Made by a program: the position numbers and the translations under genes. From NCBI GenBank assembly GCA_036244855.1, contig BQKZ01000291.1:30914-72035 (forward strand): a stretch of DNA of 41,122 bases. The letters are read 5' to 3'. The stretch's first letter is position 1. Each line of letters opens with the position of its first letter. Source of the DNA: Temnopleurus reevesii. Taxonomy: Eukaryota; Echinodermata; Echinoidea; Temnopleuroida; Temnopleuridae. This document shows positions 39,333-41,122 of the stretch, in pieces. The notes beneath the pieces were generated by a model. It made no database searches, had not been told where the DNA came from, and was given only the letters and a program-made list of their open reading frames with translations.

Positions 39333-41122
39333 CTGGAAGGGAAGACAAAAACAAATCACAATGTTTGAGTAGACATCCAATCACAAATCTCATATTGGCA
39401 ACTGCCTGTATCCAATCCAGCAGAAGAAAGCTCTCTATCTTCCTAAATAATAACCTTTCAGACAAATGTCATGAATCATGAATAAAATCACTACAAGCAT
39501 TTGGATTAAAAATGATTTTCCGCAAAGTACTGGCAAACCCGGCATGTGCCGCTCCTACAATGAAAGAATTAGTCACTATCCCTAAATTTGGAGCACACAC
39601 CAAACTAGAATAAAATAATTGGAGCATTGCATGTATACACGCATATGTACATCATCTATCAAAAACACATGCTGCTGTTCGATTTGGAGTAGGCATGATG
39701 ATGTCACGTTTGGTGGTTTTTACGGAGCGCTTTCGATTGCTTATGTCAAACTCTGAGCATTACGTAAGAAGTGATAGGCTGTTCATAAGCCGGGACAGGT
39801 GCGGGGCAGGTTGCTAGGTTATGGTTAGGTGGGATCGAAGGCAAGTGGATTTCACACCGAATTCATTGCAAGTGTGAAAACGCACATGTATGTGTTCTGT
39901 CCAGTATTAGTAAAAACATACGGGGGCAAAGGGTGATTAGCCCCCAAAACCTTGGAAATAACCCCCTCCCCATGAGCTCCAGCGAGTGCAAGAAAGGATC
40001 ATAACTCATTCGAACAGTCGTGCGTACACTGTAGCTCTACGAACAGCTTTATGAAACACAACCGAGGGAGGGGGGTAGGAGGGGGAAATGGGGGAGAGGA
40101 CCTGTAATAATTAATACATAATGGGATATCGTTCATAAAACTTCAACATGGGGTCAATGAGAACACTGGGGGTGAAAAGGAACACTGTAACGAATGAAGG
40201 AAAAAAACCCGGTTTCAACCTGCTAACATATTGGCTTTCAAAAGGACTCTTCCAATGCATCTACCTTTTGTAGATTTATGCGAGGAGACAATTCTTGCAA
40301 TGTAGATACAAATGTGTGTGTTTCTACGGGGGTGTCGCTCAGAAGTTACCATTGATTGAAAGTTGCAGTTGATTGGAATGCTCCAATCGAAATCATTGTT
40401 CAATGATTTCGTCTTGTTAGCGTCTTGTGAGAAGCCATATCATGCGCGAATGAAAATGCATGCTACAATTTGCAACTGATTTGCAGTTGATTTGGGATCA
40501 AATGAAACTTTTGAAAAACACCTCCGTATACAATGTAGAGCGTCGTACATGCTTTAGTGTTTCAGTGTATAAACTATGTTGATTACATAACACACTGGTC
40601 ACAGTCATAGATACGTCCAGGGACTGGACATTTTAAAAAGGTCAAGGAATGTATCAACATTCCAAGAAGAAGAACAAGATCTACTTATTTTTGCTGAACT
40701 ATCTATCTACTGTATTAGAAGAACATGATTAACAATGGGATCATACTACCCCAAGACGACACCAAATTTTAAGTCAGCCTTCATATGTTTCTTTTCAGAC
40801 ATCGAGATTTCTTTTCCACGAAACGTTGATCTCTTAAAGTAGACTGGCATAGAACTTAAAAATGTGCGTAAATTAGGAAAACTATACCTCATTAAATCAA
40901 GTAAGTATTATAGAATCCATTTAAAGTTGTTTAAAACTATTTTGAAATGAAAAAAAAGAGATAAACGCCTTTTAGCACACTTATATATACTGCTGCGAGA
41001 ATGAACCACCGTAAAAATTCATTTTGACCCCCCGCGGAGAAAATACGTCATTGTATTGCATGCTACTTTTCAGAGCCCGGATGCGCGGCGTCTGCTGAGC
41101 ATGCAAAGCTCAATTTTGCACA
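39333..41122 (-). other. 5' region or intron of the PLAG-family gene
   Basis: No coding exon recognised. It holds a family 3 MITE (40328-40526) and G-rich patches around 39925-40110. The last 90 bases (41031-41122) are more GC-rich with several CpGs, but no promoter can be called. Confidence 0.45.
40328..40526. mobile_element. MITE, family 3, degenerate copy
   Basis: Left end GGGGGTGTCGCTCAGAAG and right end CTTTTGAAAAACACCTCC; the interior keeps GAAAGTTGCAGTTGATTGG, CTCCAATCGAAATC, GCGCGAATGAAAATGC and GATTTGCAGTTGATTT, as in the copy at 29606-29783. Confidence 0.7.

Noticed and set aside
1..41122. CRISPR arrays, bacterial operons, prophage
   Set aside because: No regular repeat-spacer structure, no ribosome-binding-site pattern; introns and metazoan gene families show the DNA is eukaryotic.

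Overview
The window is eukaryotic genomic DNA: it is AT-rich, intron-containing, dense in short inverted-repeat transposons, and has an N gap of 548 bases plus two isolated Ns. The gene content (a PLAG-family C2H2 zinc-finger factor with the chordate-like C-terminus LPRFHQAFQ, and multi-CUB transmembrane receptors) together with a tRNA-derived SINE ending in an AGCGCC...GCGCTATATAAA tail suggests a marine invertebrate deuterostome, most likely an echinoderm such as a sea urchin. The phylum is an inference; no species is claimed.

Layout. (1) 1-6045, plus strand: the 3' end of a membrane receptor gene ('gene A'). A transmembrane exon (3306-3399) and a last exon (5082-6045) encode a 320-residue tyrosine-rich cytoplasmic tail; earlier exons lie off the left edge. 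(2) 6046-11690: intergenic, with transposon relics, a GA tract, a minus-strand tRNA-like sequence and the N gap. (3) 11698-22277, plus strand: an apparently complete paralogue ('gene B'). The model is a signal-peptide exon, four CUB exons, a Ser/Thr/Pro stalk exon, a transmembrane exon and a 469-residue acidic tyrosine-rich tail, all in consistent intron phases (1,1,1,1,1,1,2) and giving about 1112 residues. Its first two coding exons and the upstream CAT/CAC microsatellite occur twice in tandem (about 11.7-13.6 kb and 13.6-15.5 kb). (4) 22278-24400: a candidate poly(A) signal, a SINE, MITEs and a C/G homopolymer tract. (5) 24400-36243: about 12 kb of AT-rich sequence with repeats and no recognisable protein gene; some may be the 3' UTR of the next gene. 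(6) 36244-39332, minus strand: the PLAG-family gene, with a large seven-zinc-finger coding exon and a short upstream exon carrying the probable start codon. (7) 39333-41122: upstream sequence or 5' intron of that gene.

Genes A and B share the same transmembrane-exon phases (1 to 2), a DSPSL motif shortly after the membrane and an EVVYE motif in the tail, so they look like a tandem family of receptors whose tails carry many candidate SH2/PTB docking tyrosines. The CUB ectodomains of gene B are unusual in having lost almost all of the family's disulfide cysteines. The most noteworthy structure is the duplicated signal-peptide/CUB1 cassette: the two CUB1 exons differ at 15 of the first 128 bases and at none of the next 220. 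That fits gene conversion or a recombination breakpoint, but isolated Ns at or near the edges of copy 2 mean an assembly explanation must be excluded first.
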